64,000 nucleotides of DNA from Bin5 sp965116395 (lineage in GTDB: Bacteria; Chloroflexota; Anaerolineae; Caldilineales; Caldilineaceae). Position 1 is the stretch's first letter. The number at the start of each line of letters is the position of its first letter. The notes beneath the pieces are model-generated. The model did no database searches. It was not told where the DNA came from and saw only the letters and a program-made list of their open reading frames with translations. Below are positions 43,907 through 52,995 of this stretch, piece by piece. The translations under genes were made by a program, and so were the position numbers. The stretch is taken from contig OZ220684.1 in the NCBI GenBank assembly GCA_965116395.1, forward strand, positions 3,224,001 to 3,288,000, in the 5' to 3' direction.

Positions 43907-45572
43907 CTCTCTATTCTGCCGTCTTCGCCATTTGTGCTCTTCCCTGGTTGCTTTGAGTTCTGTTCATGTGTCTGATCGGCTTTTTCTTTCAGTTTGTCAA
44001 AATGGAACTCTTTGATCCGGTCGTCGTCTCCAAAAAGACGCTCTTCTATATATGGACGGACGCTATGCTTCCAGACGCGGCAGGCGGTTTCTTCATCGAG
44101 GTGTTTCTTCATAAAGTAGCTTGGACCGATGGCGGCGTGTCTGTCTTTCTCCAAGAGGCTGTTCGCCTCTTCAACGAGATCGGCGACCCATAGCATTTCG
44201 TTGAGTTCATTCTGTTCAAGCCAACGGCGAAGCACTCCCTTTACCGGCTCGTCGTCCGGGTGGAACTCCACAAAGTAGAAGCGACGACGAAGCGCCAAGT
44301 CAACCAGCGCGATCGAGCGGTCTGCCGTATTCATCGTCCCGATAATGTATAGGTTGTTGGGAAGCGAGAAATCTTCTTCGCCTTTCCGTTGGTATTGCAT
44401 TCGAATCTCTTTGTCGCGGTATTCCAATAGGAAGTAGGACTCCCCAAACACTTTGGCGATATTACCGCGGTTGATTTCGTCAATGATGAGGAAGTGCTTC
44501 ACTTCTGGCACTGTTTCTGCGTCGGCTCGTGCCTTCTCCGCTGCCAGGAGCAGCGGTCCGTCCTGCAGAGTGAAACCGACCTGCCCATTTACGGACTCAG
44601 GGCGGAAACCGCGTACGAAATCCTCGTAGGCGTAGGAAGGATGAATTTGTACCAGCGTGACCCGGTCTTTCGACCCCGCGAGGCAATTCGCAAGCGCCTG
44701 CGCAACGTAAGTCTTGCCCGTTCCCGGCGGCCCCTGAAAATTACTTGGCGCTTATCCATTAGGAGTTTTTCGATCTCACTGAAGAATGATAAAGGAAAAA
44801 GCAGGCTGTCGGCGAGTTCAGTGAGTGATGGCAGATCCCTTCCACTTCTCTCTGTTTTCTCCTTCGGAGGGCTGTTCCCTTTGACCGTTCCCTCTTTTAG
44901 TCGGTTCTCCACTCGACCACTGATCTGCCAGACCACAGATTGGGCTGCAAGCCGGTTTCGGTATGGCCAGTCTAGTCCTCTCCTCTCTGCTTCCACTAGG
45001 AAATGGTCAAGGAATCCCAGAGCATGTTCGTACAGCGAGGCTTCGCCAGAGCCTTTCTCTGGCTTGTCGTATCCGGTGAACTCATATGCGTCACTGAATT
45101 TTCCCTTTCTAAATGGAGGAAACTCCTCAACATTCAGGCCCATGAGCAGCGCGGAGGCGATTGTAGCTCGAGTTCCTGAACCGCTTATTACGTCGCTTGT
45201 AAAGACCTGACAAAAAGAGTGAATCCTCTCATGAATCGACGCGTCGTTAGGCTCAAGGTCGGTTGTCCAGATCGCCCGCAGCGCCTCTATCGCGGAATCG
45301 GGCTGATCTAGGTACCAACTATTGAATCTGCGGAAAGTACGGCCTTGCCAAGGAATAGGTTGGTCTTTCACCAGAGCGCCTTCGAGCAACTGAGTCCAAT
45401 CTTGTCGGCCCTCTAGGACCGAATCACGCGCGATAGCTGTATTTCCCCCAATTTCTACCTTATAGTCATATTCGTCTTCCTCTAGTTTTCCCGATTCCAA
45501 GTAACTTTGGGCAAGCTTAACATACTCGTCCCAACCTTTAGAGGTTATCATTCTTAGCCTTTCCGGATTCAA
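43903..45572 (-). pseudogene. mcrB: McrB-family AAA+ GTPase, frameshifted in the Walker A motif
   Basis: From ATG 45572 the first frame reads an N-terminal domain of about 280 residues of unknown specificity, reaching DKRQVIF just before the P-loop. The next frame continues with GPPGTGKTYVAQALANCLAG, the IHPSYAYEDFVRGFRP segment typical of McrB, Walker B in FLIIDEINRGN, and NTADRSIALVDLALRRRF, to the stop at 43903. The break is at the GGGG run complementary to 44731-44734; a fifth G gives FRGPPGTGKT and a 556-residue protein. As written, the protein lacks a functional P-loop in frame. Confidence 0.87.
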
Positions 45573-45623
45573 AGGTCGTCCCTCATTGGAGCCTCATGAG
45601 GAAACTTATGCGACATATTAGTG

Positions 45624-47066
45624 TTACCACAACGACCCCAACGGCTCACACGCATTATACACATCACACTCCAGCCGAATCGCAAACAACTCCGCCTCGA
45701 GCATCGAGATCTCCACCCGCACCGGCCGCCCCACCAGCTCGGCAACGTCTTCCCTCTCCCGCCAGCGCGGCCGCGCGTAAAGATGATCCCCACTGATCGT
45801 CACCGCCTCCTCCCACGTATAACCAGGAATCGGCTGCGCCGTCAACCCGTCAAGCATCTGCACACGCACCCCAGTATGCGCCATCGTGCGCACATTCAGC
45901 CGAATCTCACCATCGCGCGGAATAATAACCTTCGTCCGCAATACCCCCTCGCGCCCCCAAGTCTTCAGCGAGCAGAAGCCGTCCAGCCGCATCTCGTAGA
46001 TCATCGGGCTACGGTAACCGCTTCCATACGGCCAGTCGATCTCCTTGTCAACGCGGGCCGCATGCCCGCCGTAGTCGCCGACCACGAAAAAGAGCAACCT
46101 GTCGTCGTGCGTACGCAGCATCTCCTTACCGTAGGCCGACCCGCCCCCAACCTGGCCATAGTCGCGGACCCCAATGAACGGTTTGCGCTCCGTGCGGTAC
46201 CAGTACAATCCGTTGTAGCTGTAAGCCAACTGCGTATCCATGCGCCCAAAATACTTAATCTGCGGCCAGTCGCTGCTGAGGCTCACCTCCTCAAAACGGT
46301 CGCTGGTCATGATGTTAAGCAGCCCAATATAGAAATCCTCATACGAGCGCGGCGGCATATCGTACAGTTCCGTCCCCACCCGGTCCAGCGCATCCGGCTG
46401 CATGATCGTGACCGGACGCGTAAACTGCGTGAAATCGGTTGTCGTCGACATCGCAACGCGGCGGTCACCGTAGACCGGGCGCACAAAGAGCTGGTAGAGC
46501 TCTGCCTCCCGGTTCCACAAAATGTCGCCCGCTATGTCTGAACCCGGATCCAACCACGGGCCTGACCGGTCGACCGTAAACTGCACACCGTCATCCGAGA
46601 ATCCGCCCCACGTGAGATGTCGCGGCACGTCGAGCACGGCTGAAGCATAGCCCCGCTCCGCCAAGGGTGTCCCCGCCAGAGAATGCACTGCATGCGCCCA
46701 GATAGGCGCGCCGTCCTGATCGACGGTTACATCGGCGAAGCTCTGCCAGGCCGGGCCGGGCGTAGGATTGTAGACCGGATTGGGCCAGTCAAAAGGGTCG
46801 TCGGACAGTAGACGGAACTGAAACTCACCGGCGCTTATTCCCGGCGTTCGATCGCGGCTCTCACGTCCCGGAAACGCGATCAGATAGAGTGCGTATTTCC
46901 CTAATCTCTCGTCGAAAAAAGCGGTCGGGTAGCCGCCGTACCCGTCCCAGCCGTCCGGGTAGAACTCGGTGAAGATCTCCTTCACAAAGGTCGGCTTGCC
47001 CCAGACGCGTTCCAGGCAGTCGCGGCGTTCGAGCATCCAGTCGTCGAAGAACCAGATTCCTCTCAT
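45624..47066 (-). CDS. Beta-propeller protein, divergent family member 3
   Basis: A 480-residue protein with propeller-like strands (GGYPTAFFDERLGKYALYLI, WGGFSDDGVQFTVDRSG, YSYNGLYWYRTER). Its C-terminal beta-sandwich module matches its neighbours (GEIRLNVRTMAHTGVRVQML, ending VRVEISMLEAELFAIRLE). The N-terminus lacks the IGSxxxLFIDD start of the other members and begins directly with blade-like sequence. Its start overlaps the stop of member 4 by four bases (ATGA), so the two are translationally coupled. Confidence 0.72.
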   Translation of the reverse strand: MRGIWFFDDWMLERRDCLERVWGKPTFVKEIFTEFYPDGWDGYGGYPTAFFDERLGKYALYLIAFPGRESRDRTPGISAGEFQFRLLSDDPFDWPNPVYNPTPGPAWQSFADVTVDQDGAPIWAHAVHSLAGTPLAERGYASAVLDVPRHLTWGGFSDDGVQFTVDRSGPWLDPGSDIAGDILWNREAELYQLFVRPVYGDRRVAMSTTTDFTQFTRPVTIMQPDALDRVGTELYDMPPRSYEDFYIGLLNIMTSDRFEEVSLSSDWPQIKYFGRMDTQLAYSYNGLYWYRTERKPFIGVRDYGQVGGGSAYGKEMLRTHDDRLLFFVVGDYGGHAARVDKEIDWPYGSGYRSPMIYEMRLDGFCSLKTWGREGVLRTKVIIPRDGEIRLNVRTMAHTGVRVQMLDGLTAQPIPGYTWEEAVTISGDHLYARPRWREREDVAELVGRPVRVEISMLEAELFAIRLECDVYNACEPLGSLW

Positions 47067-48589
47067 TGCGCGCCCGCTTCCCGGATACGAAAACTGTAAA
47101 GCCTGGCATCCTGCAAATGGAAACGCAGGCGCAGGGGTTGCCCAACCGGCAGGCGCGCATCCCCGCTCCAGCGCACGGCCTCGCGCACACCGTCAGTATC
47201 GATCGTCTGACAGTCCTCGCGAGCGAAACCGGGCAGCGGTTCGCCCTTGGCTGACAGCACCTCAACCGCCAGGCTGCCGGCTCCTGCGTCCACATTGACC
47301 TCCAACTGCTCGCCCGAAAGCTGCAGCGGAACCGTCTCCACCACGCCGTCGAAATGCCCGGCGTCCAGCGAGACTAATCCGTCCAACCGCCATTTCGCAA
47401 GCCCGATCGAGATCGTCTTTGGCGGCATCGGACCACCGTGCATCGTACTGACCGCCGTATAGTAGTGCCACAACTCGTCGCCGACTACGATAGGCCGGTC
47501 AGCCGAGCACAAAATACAGCCGGCGTCAAAGCTGCCCGGTTCTCCGCGCGCGATTATGGGCGAACGGTCTTCGAAACGATGCCAATTGTATCCATCCCGG
47601 CTGTGCACGAGTTGGACCGCAATCGGGCCGTCCCAGGGCGCCTGGTCGATCTCGGCGCCTGACTCCGATATCACTGCAGGCGCCTGCAAGCCTGAACTGC
47701 CATCCGCGGCAACCGACGCAGGCATCCCGGACTCGCCCCGGGCATCCTTGATCACGTCAAATACCGGCAGAAACCCGAGAAACTGCTCGCCGTACACAAA
47801 GCCCGACATGCCGTAGAACTCCGTGCGTTGGCCGGGGTCCTGGCACCATGCATCATCCAGCTCGTCGGGAACCAGACACACGTCATGGCTGGCCCACGTC
47901 GTAAAATCCAGGCTCGTCGCCACCGCGACCAGGCGTCGCACATGCCCGCGCACCTCACCCCAGCGGCGATGAAACCCATGATACGCACCCGTCTTCGGAT
48001 GGCGGGCGACGGTGACCGCCTCTAGAATTTCGTCGTCGTCCAGAAGAATCGGGTTGCCATCGTACCCGCGCCAGTCCAGCCCGTCAGCAGAAAAACCAAC
48101 CCAATAGCCGTCGTTCCCCTGTTCCCAGTTCCAACAGGCTATCTTATAGCGCTGGTCGGGCCGCGCATCGGCGTCGACAACGACCGTAGGGCTGTGCTTG
48201 TCGAAAAGAAGGATATTGTTGGAAGCTGTGCCGTCAAATTCATGCCGCCCGAGATTGGGTTTGACCCAGTGGATACCGTCCTCGGACGTTGCGTACAGAA
48301 TGATGTCTCCCGTACGTGAACGCAGACCCGGCGCGCGGTGCTGGTGTCCCCGTCCCAGGCGCGTGTTATACCACATGCGAAAGAGACCAGCGCTGCAATC
48401 GTAGTAAACGCTTCCATAAATGTAAACGCGCCGCCCCTCCCACGGGCGGTCGGGCCGTAGGACCGGCTGCTCCAGCTTGCGCGCCGGGTGCAGCGTGCGC
48501 ACGACCCCGCGCGTAGCGCTGATTATCGTGTCATCGATGAAGAGTTGAGGCTCTGAACCAATTGCAAGCGCATCTTCAGTTGTGTGCAC
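47063..48589 (-). CDS. Beta-propeller protein, GH32/GH43-like fold, family member 4
   Basis: A 508-residue protein closely related to member 1: AIGSEPQLFIDDTIISATRG, RMWYNTRLGRGHQHRAPGL, YATSEDGIHWVKPNLG, FSADGLDWRGYDG, and the C-terminal module ending LRLRFHLQDARLYSFRI. It has an extra loop of about 20 residues near position 280 (SGMPASVAADGSSG). No signal peptide is seen. It lies just downstream of the Dpp-type transporter operon on the same strand, so it may process the imported compound. Confidence 0.75.
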   Translation of the reverse strand: MHTTEDALAIGSEPQLFIDDTIISATRGVVRTLHPARKLEQPVLRPDRPWEGRRVYIYGSVYYDCSAGLFRMWYNTRLGRGHQHRAPGLRSRTGDIILYATSEDGIHWVKPNLGRHEFDGTASNNILLFDKHSPTVVVDADARPDQRYKIACWNWEQGNDGYWVGFSADGLDWRGYDGNPILLDDDEILEAVTVARHPKTGAYHGFHRRWGEVRGHVRRLVAVATSLDFTTWASHDVCLVPDELDDAWCQDPGQRTEFYGMSGFVYGEQFLGFLPVFDVIKDARGESGMPASVAADGSSGLQAPAVISESGAEIDQAPWDGPIAVQLVHSRDGYNWHRFEDRSPIIARGEPGSFDAGCILCSADRPIVVGDELWHYYTAVSTMHGGPMPPKTISIGLAKWRLDGLVSLDAGHFDGVVETVPLQLSGEQLEVNVDAGAGSLAVEVLSAKGEPLPGFAREDCQTIDTDGVREAVRWSGDARLPVGQPLRLRFHLQDARLYSFRIREAGAQ

Positions 48590-48655
48590 CGAGATTGTCC
48601 CTCCAGAATGGATTTGGGTTGGTCCGATCTCGTCTGGCGGGGACCCATGCTGCCA

Positions 48656-49633
48656 TCACGCCAGGTGACAGGCCACCCAGTGCCCCGGCTGGATTTCGCG
48701 CAGCGCCGGCGATTCGTGTTGGCAGCGCTCTTCGGCAATGGGGCAGCGGGGATGAAAGCGGCAGCCGGAGGGCGGGTTGACCGCGCTCGAAACCTCGCCT
48801 TCCAGAATGATGCGCTGGTGTTTGCGCGCCAGCCTCGGGTCCGTCCACGGCACCGCGCTCAGCAGCGCCTGCGTATACGGATGAAGCGGCTCATCGTAGA
48901 TCTCCAAACCCGGGGCCTGTTCCACGATCAGGCCCAGATACATCACCGCGATGCGGTCGCTGATATGACGCACCACGCGCAGGTCATGGGCGATGAACAG
49001 ATAGGTCAACTCCATCTCGTCCTGCAGGTCCTGCAGCAGGTTGAGTATCTGCGCCTGAATCGAAACATCAAGCGAGGAGACAGGCTCGTCGAGGACAACG
49101 AAATCAGGGTCAACCGCGAGGGCGCGGGCGATGCCGATCCGCTGGCGCTGGCCGCCGCTGAATTCGTGGGGATACCGGTTGATGAAGTAGGGGTTCAGCC
49201 CGACCCGCTCCATCAACTCCTGGACCCGTTCTCTGGCCTCATCGCGCGTCTTGCTGATCTCGTGAATCATCAGCGGTTCGGCAATGGCCTTGCCGATCGT
49301 CATGCGCGGGTCGAGTGAGGCGTAGGGGTCCTGAAAAATGATCTGCATGCAGTTTCTGAAGCTGCGAAGCTCCTTGTCGCTCAACTGGCAGAGATCTGTG
49401 CCCCCAAACTGAACCGAGCCAGAAGTGGCGCGCATCAGCTGCAGAATTGTGCGCCCGGTCGTCGTCTTGCCGCAGCCGCTCTCGCCGACCAGACCCAGCG
49501 TCTTACCGCGCCAGATGTCGAAGCTCACCCCGTCAACCGCGCGCACGACGTCCGGCGGCCGCAGCAGGTTCCGCCGCGGCATACGAAAATGCTTTACCAG
49601 ATCCTGCACGCTCAACAGGGGTTGATCATCCAT
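48656..49633 (-). CDS. Oligopeptide/dipeptide-type ABC transporter ATP-binding protein (DppF/OppF type)
   Basis: A 325-residue ATPase from ATG 49633; an in-frame codon at 49717 would extend it by 28 residues with no family similarity. Walker A is GESGCGKTTTGRTIL, the signature FSGGQRQRIGIARAL, and Walker B VVLDEPVSSLDVS. The C-terminal oligo_HPY-type region has the Cys-containing GCRFHPRCPIAEERC. It pairs with the DppD-type ATPase upstream and energises import by the two permeases. Confidence 0.93.
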   Translation of the reverse strand: MDDQPLLSVQDLVKHFRMPRRNLLRPPDVVRAVDGVSFDIWRGKTLGLVGESGCGKTTTGRTILQLMRATSGSVQFGGTDLCQLSDKELRSFRNCMQIIFQDPYASLDPRMTIGKAIAEPLMIHEISKTRDEARERVQELMERVGLNPYFINRYPHEFSGGQRQRIGIARALAVDPDFVVLDEPVSSLDVSIQAQILNLLQDLQDEMELTYLFIAHDLRVVRHISDRIAVMYLGLIVEQAPGLEIYDEPLHPYTQALLSAVPWTDPRLARKHQRIILEGEVSSAVNPPSGCRFHPRCPIAEERCQHESPALREIQPGHWVACHLA

Positions 49634-49730
49634 CCTGTGCTCTCTCACCGATTCATTTCGTTGTGGCCAGCTTCTAGCCGTTGAAACAGAGGTCTGAACA
49701 CGAATCGCAGTTCGCAACCCGCAACCCGCG

Positions 49731-50768
49731 TTATGACGTACGCAGCGGCATCACCTTCCAGCACGCAGCCCGCGACGCACCATACTGCTCCAAAACCGGC
49801 TCTTCCTCCCGACAGCGATCATCCGCCAGCGGGCAACGGGGCCAGAACTTGCATCCGGTCGGCAGGCTGACCAGGTCGGGCGGCAACCCGCTGATCGAGT
49901 ACAGACGATCGCCAGGCTCACTTTCCAGTGAGGGGACCGAACCAAGCAGCCCTTGTGTGTACGGATGGCGGGGATTCAGCAGTACGTCATCGACAGGTCC
50001 GTTCTCGACCATGCGGCCGGCGTACATCACCGCAACGCGGTCGCAACTGCCTGCCACGATTCCCATGTCGTGGGTGATGAAGAGCGCCGTCATGCCGGAC
50101 TCCTGCGCCAACTCTTTGATCAGGTCCAGGATCTGCGCCTGCACGGTCACGTCGAGCGCGGTGGTCGGCTCGTCGGCCAGCAACAGACGCGGCTGGCACG
50201 AAAACGCGATTGCGATCATCACCCGCTGCCGCATGCCGCCGCTGAACTGGTGGATGTAATTGTCGAAGCGCTCCTTGGGCGAGGGGATGCCGACGTGTTC
50301 GAGGAGTTCCAATGCGCGCTCCCGCGCCTCCTGTCGGCTCAGGCGGAGATGGATCTCCATAGCCTCGCTGATCTGGCGGCCTATCGTCATCGTCGGCGTC
50401 AGGGCGGTCATCGGCTCCTGGAAGATCATCGCGATCCTGCCGCCCCGGATCTGCTTCATTTCCTCAGCGCTGCACTGCAGCAGGTTCTTCCCCTCAAAAT
50501 TGATCTCGCCGGCAACCGCCTGGCCATTTCCCGGCAGCAGGCGCATAATCGACAGCGCGGTCATCGTCTTGCCGCAGCCGCTTTCGCCGACCAGGCCCAA
50601 TACCTCGCCTTCATAGAGGTCCAGCGACAGGCCGTCGACAGCCCTGACCGTCCCCTGTTTAGTTTCAAACTGGGTGTGCAGCTCCCTGATCTGGAGCAGG
50701 GGTATCTGATCCGGTTCGGCGCCGTCTGTCAGCGGGATCTCTGGCTGAGAACTACCGTCTGTACCCAT
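49731..50768 (-). CDS. Oligopeptide/dipeptide-type ABC transporter ATP-binding protein (DppD/OppD type)
   Basis: A 345-residue ATPase from ATG 50768, with AGGCGG about ten bases upstream; ATG 50804, overlapping the permease gene, is the alternative. Walker A is GESGCGKTMTALSIM, the signature FSGGMRQRVMIAIAF, and Walker B LLLADEPTTALDVT. The C-terminal region has GCKFWPRCPLADDRC with the Cys pattern of oligopeptide-type ATPases. It is the second ATPase of the heterodimer. Confidence 0.93.
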   Translation of the reverse strand: MGTDGSSQPEIPLTDGAEPDQIPLLQIRELHTQFETKQGTVRAVDGLSLDLYEGEVLGLVGESGCGKTMTALSIMRLLPGNGQAVAGEINFEGKNLLQCSAEEMKQIRGGRIAMIFQEPMTALTPTMTIGRQISEAMEIHLRLSRQEARERALELLEHVGIPSPKERFDNYIHQFSGGMRQRVMIAIAFSCQPRLLLADEPTTALDVTVQAQILDLIKELAQESGMTALFITHDMGIVAGSCDRVAVMYAGRMVENGPVDDVLLNPRHPYTQGLLGSVPSLESEPGDRLYSISGLPPDLVSLPTGCKFWPRCPLADDRCREEEPVLEQYGASRAACWKVMPLRTS

Positions 50769-50772
50769 TGCT

Positions 50773-51741
50773 TCAACGCCGCCTTTGCTCGGGGTTAAGC
50801 GCATCGTTCAGACCATCACCGAGGAAGTTAAAACCAAGCACTACAATAGCCAGAACAACCCCCGGCATCACCACCAGGTGTGGATTGAAGCGCCACTGGC
50901 CCAGATTGTCACTGATCATCTCTCCCCAGCTTGCGCCCGGCGGCTGGATGCCGACGCCCAGAAAGCTGAGCGACGCCTCCGACAGCATTGCGCCGCCAAA
51001 ACCAACCGTGATTGAAACGATCAGCGGCCCCAGGCTATTGGGGACCAGGTGGCTGAGGATAATAGTCCAGTTCGACGCACCCAGCGCCCGTTCAGCCTCG
51101 ATAAACTCCTTTTCGCGCAGAGAAAGGATCTGCCCCCGCACCAGCCGCGCCTTGCCATACCACTGCACCAGCGTCAGCGAGCCGAAGATCACCAGGTAGT
51201 CCAGATAAACGCGATTGCCCTGGGATAGTGTCCACCCGTACTGCTCCTGCAATTGGAGTTGCAATTCAAGCACTTTTTCGCGAAAGACGACGCTGATGAA
51301 GGCAGCCAGCAAAATGTCGGGGAAAGCCATTGTGATATCGGCCAGGCGCATAACGAGGGCGTCGACCCAGCCGCCCAGAAATGCGCCGGCCGCGCCCAGC
51401 ACAACGCCCAGGACTGTCGTGCCGATTGTAACGATCAGGCCGACCAGAAAAGCTGTGCGCGCGCCGTGCAGGATGCGGGTGAGCATATCGCGGCCCAGGC
51501 CGTCTGTCCCCAGCCAGTGATCGGCGCTTGGGCCCTCGTTGATTCTGAAAAGATTCTGTTGGGTGTAGTCATACGGAGACAGCCAGGGGCCGAAGATGGA
51601 GACGAAAACAAGCAGGAAGGCGACGAAGACCCCAAAAATGGCCAAGCGGTTGCGCATCAGCTGCTCCAACGCATCCTGCCACAGGCTGCGTTGCTCCGGC
51701 ATGGCAAACAGTTCGTGCTGCGCGCTGGCTTCTTCGGTCAC
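50773..51741 (-). CDS. Oligopeptide/dipeptide-type ABC transporter permease (DppC/OppC type)
   Basis: A 322-residue inner-membrane permease. An N-terminal cytoplasmic segment precedes a first helix (LAIFGVFVAFLLVFVSIFG). GTDGLGRDMLTRILHGARTAFLVGL is the classical DppC segment, and the ATPase-contact loop is ERALGASNWTIILSHLVPNSLGP. An insert of about 40 residues near position 165 (VLELQLQLQEQYGWTL) is larger than in E. coli DppC. It is followed closely by the two ATPase genes. Confidence 0.93.
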   Translation of the reverse strand: MTEEASAQHELFAMPEQRSLWQDALEQLMRNRLAIFGVFVAFLLVFVSIFGPWLSPYDYTQQNLFRINEGPSADHWLGTDGLGRDMLTRILHGARTAFLVGLIVTIGTTVLGVVLGAAGAFLGGWVDALVMRLADITMAFPDILLAAFISVVFREKVLELQLQLQEQYGWTLSQGNRVYLDYLVIFGSLTLVQWYGKARLVRGQILSLREKEFIEAERALGASNWTIILSHLVPNSLGPLIVSITVGFGGAMLSEASLSFLGVGIQPPGASWGEMISDNLGQWRFNPHLVVMPGVVLAIVVLGFNFLGDGLNDALNPEQRRR

Positions 51742-51876
51742 TCGAATATCCTCAAGGATTGTTTGAAATCTGGCATTTTCGCAATTCTTGCTGCCGCGCG
51801 TCGCCGCGACCCGGCCGATGCCTCGAACAGAGACTCATACGTTGCTCTGGTGGACAGTCTGAATTCTGCACTGTGT

Positions 51877-52872
51877 TCAATCATAGGTGACGCGCGGATC
51901 CAGCCCGCCGTATAACAGATCGGTCAGCAGGTTGACTGTCACGATGATCAGGGCTTGAAACAGGACGACCCCCATAAATACAGGATGATCGCCCGACATA
52001 AGCGTCTGAATCGCCAGCTTGCCAATGCCCGGAATGTTGAAAATCTGCTCGACAAAGAGACTTCCCGTCAGCAGCCCGCTTGTAACAAGCCCCATCGAAG
52101 TCAGCACCGGTATCATAGCTGTTCGCAGCATATGGCGGGCCACCACCAGCCGCTCCGGCATGCCTTTGGCACGGGCCGTGCGCACAAAATCCTTGCCGAG
52201 CACCTCCACGATGCCGGCTCGCGTCTGGCGTACAATCACCAGCATCGGACCGGTTGCCAGTACGATGGCCGGCAGGATCGCTTGCCGCGAAAACATGCCA
52301 TCCCATCCCCCGACCGTCTTGAAAACGGGGATCTTGAGTACGAATATGATCAACAGGACCGGTCCGATCACATAGGCCGGGATCGAACTGGCGACGATCG
52401 AACTCGTGACGATCGCATAGTCGACGGTTGTATTCTGCTTGACCGCAGCCAGAACACCGAGCAATATTGCGAAAACGATGAGGAAAACCAACGCCCAGAA
52501 GGACAATTGCGCGCTGATCACTAAACGGCCGAGAACCATCTCCCGTACACTCGTGCTCGTGCCGGAGTAACCAGCGCCCCGACCTTCGCTGACCGCCCTG
52601 TCACTGGCAGTGCCGCCGAACGCCGCCAAGGATTGCCCCCAATTGCCTCCAAACATGGTCCCCATATAGTCAAGAAACTGGATCATGAAAGGCCGGTCCA
52701 GGCCGAGCGCTTTCTTGACCTCCGCATACCGCGTTTCGTCCTCCCACTCCTCCCCCAGCACCGCGCGCACCGGATCGATGGGACCATAATAGCCCAGTGT
52801 GAAGGTGATTAGCATCACAATGATGACGGTTGGCGCCAGCACCGCGATCCTGCGAACCGCGTATAAAAGCAT
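51877..52872 (-). CDS. Oligopeptide/dipeptide-type ABC transporter permease (DppB/OppB type)
   Basis: A 331-residue inner-membrane permease. The first helix IAVLAPTVIIVMLITFTLGY is followed by a long periplasmic loop with FLDYMGTMFGGNWGQS. The ATPase-contact loop is KDFVRTARAKGMPERLVVARHML, and LTGSLFVEQIFNIPGIGKL is the usual late motif. It lies 135 bases upstream of the DppC-type gene, and between it and the binding-protein gene lies a perfect hairpin. Confidence 0.93.
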   Translation of the reverse strand: MLLYAVRRIAVLAPTVIIVMLITFTLGYYGPIDPVRAVLGEEWEDETRYAEVKKALGLDRPFMIQFLDYMGTMFGGNWGQSLAAFGGTASDRAVSEGRGAGYSGTSTSVREMVLGRLVISAQLSFWALVFLIVFAILLGVLAAVKQNTTVDYAIVTSSIVASSIPAYVIGPVLLIIFVLKIPVFKTVGGWDGMFSRQAILPAIVLATGPMLVIVRQTRAGIVEVLGKDFVRTARAKGMPERLVVARHMLRTAMIPVLTSMGLVTSGLLTGSLFVEQIFNIPGIGKLAIQTLMSGDHPVFMGVVLFQALIIVTVNLLTDLLYGGLDPRVTYD

Positions 52873-52914
52873 ATCGATCGCCAGTATGAAAACGAAAAAC
52901 GAAGAAAAGGGAAC

Positions 52915-52948
52915 GAGGAGAGAGATGCTGGAGACAATCTCTCTCCTC
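52915..52948 (-). promoter_or_regulatory. Perfect 12-bp hairpin between binding-protein and permease genes
   Basis: GAGGAGAGAGAT (52915-52926) pairs perfectly with ATCTCTCTCCTC (52937-52948) around a 10-base loop. On the minus strand it lies 48 bases after the binding-protein stop and about 40 bases before the DppB-type start. There is no T-run. Position and strength repeat what is seen after the other binding-protein genes. Confidence 0.7.
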
Positions 52949-52995
52949 TGTACTTCCTCTTACTACAAATTCAATTCAAATCATCGCCCGCATCG

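Noticed and set aside
42671..45572. A larger defence island around McrBC
   Set aside because: Genes on both sides are propeller-family and transporter genes; no other defence or integrase gene is visible nearby.
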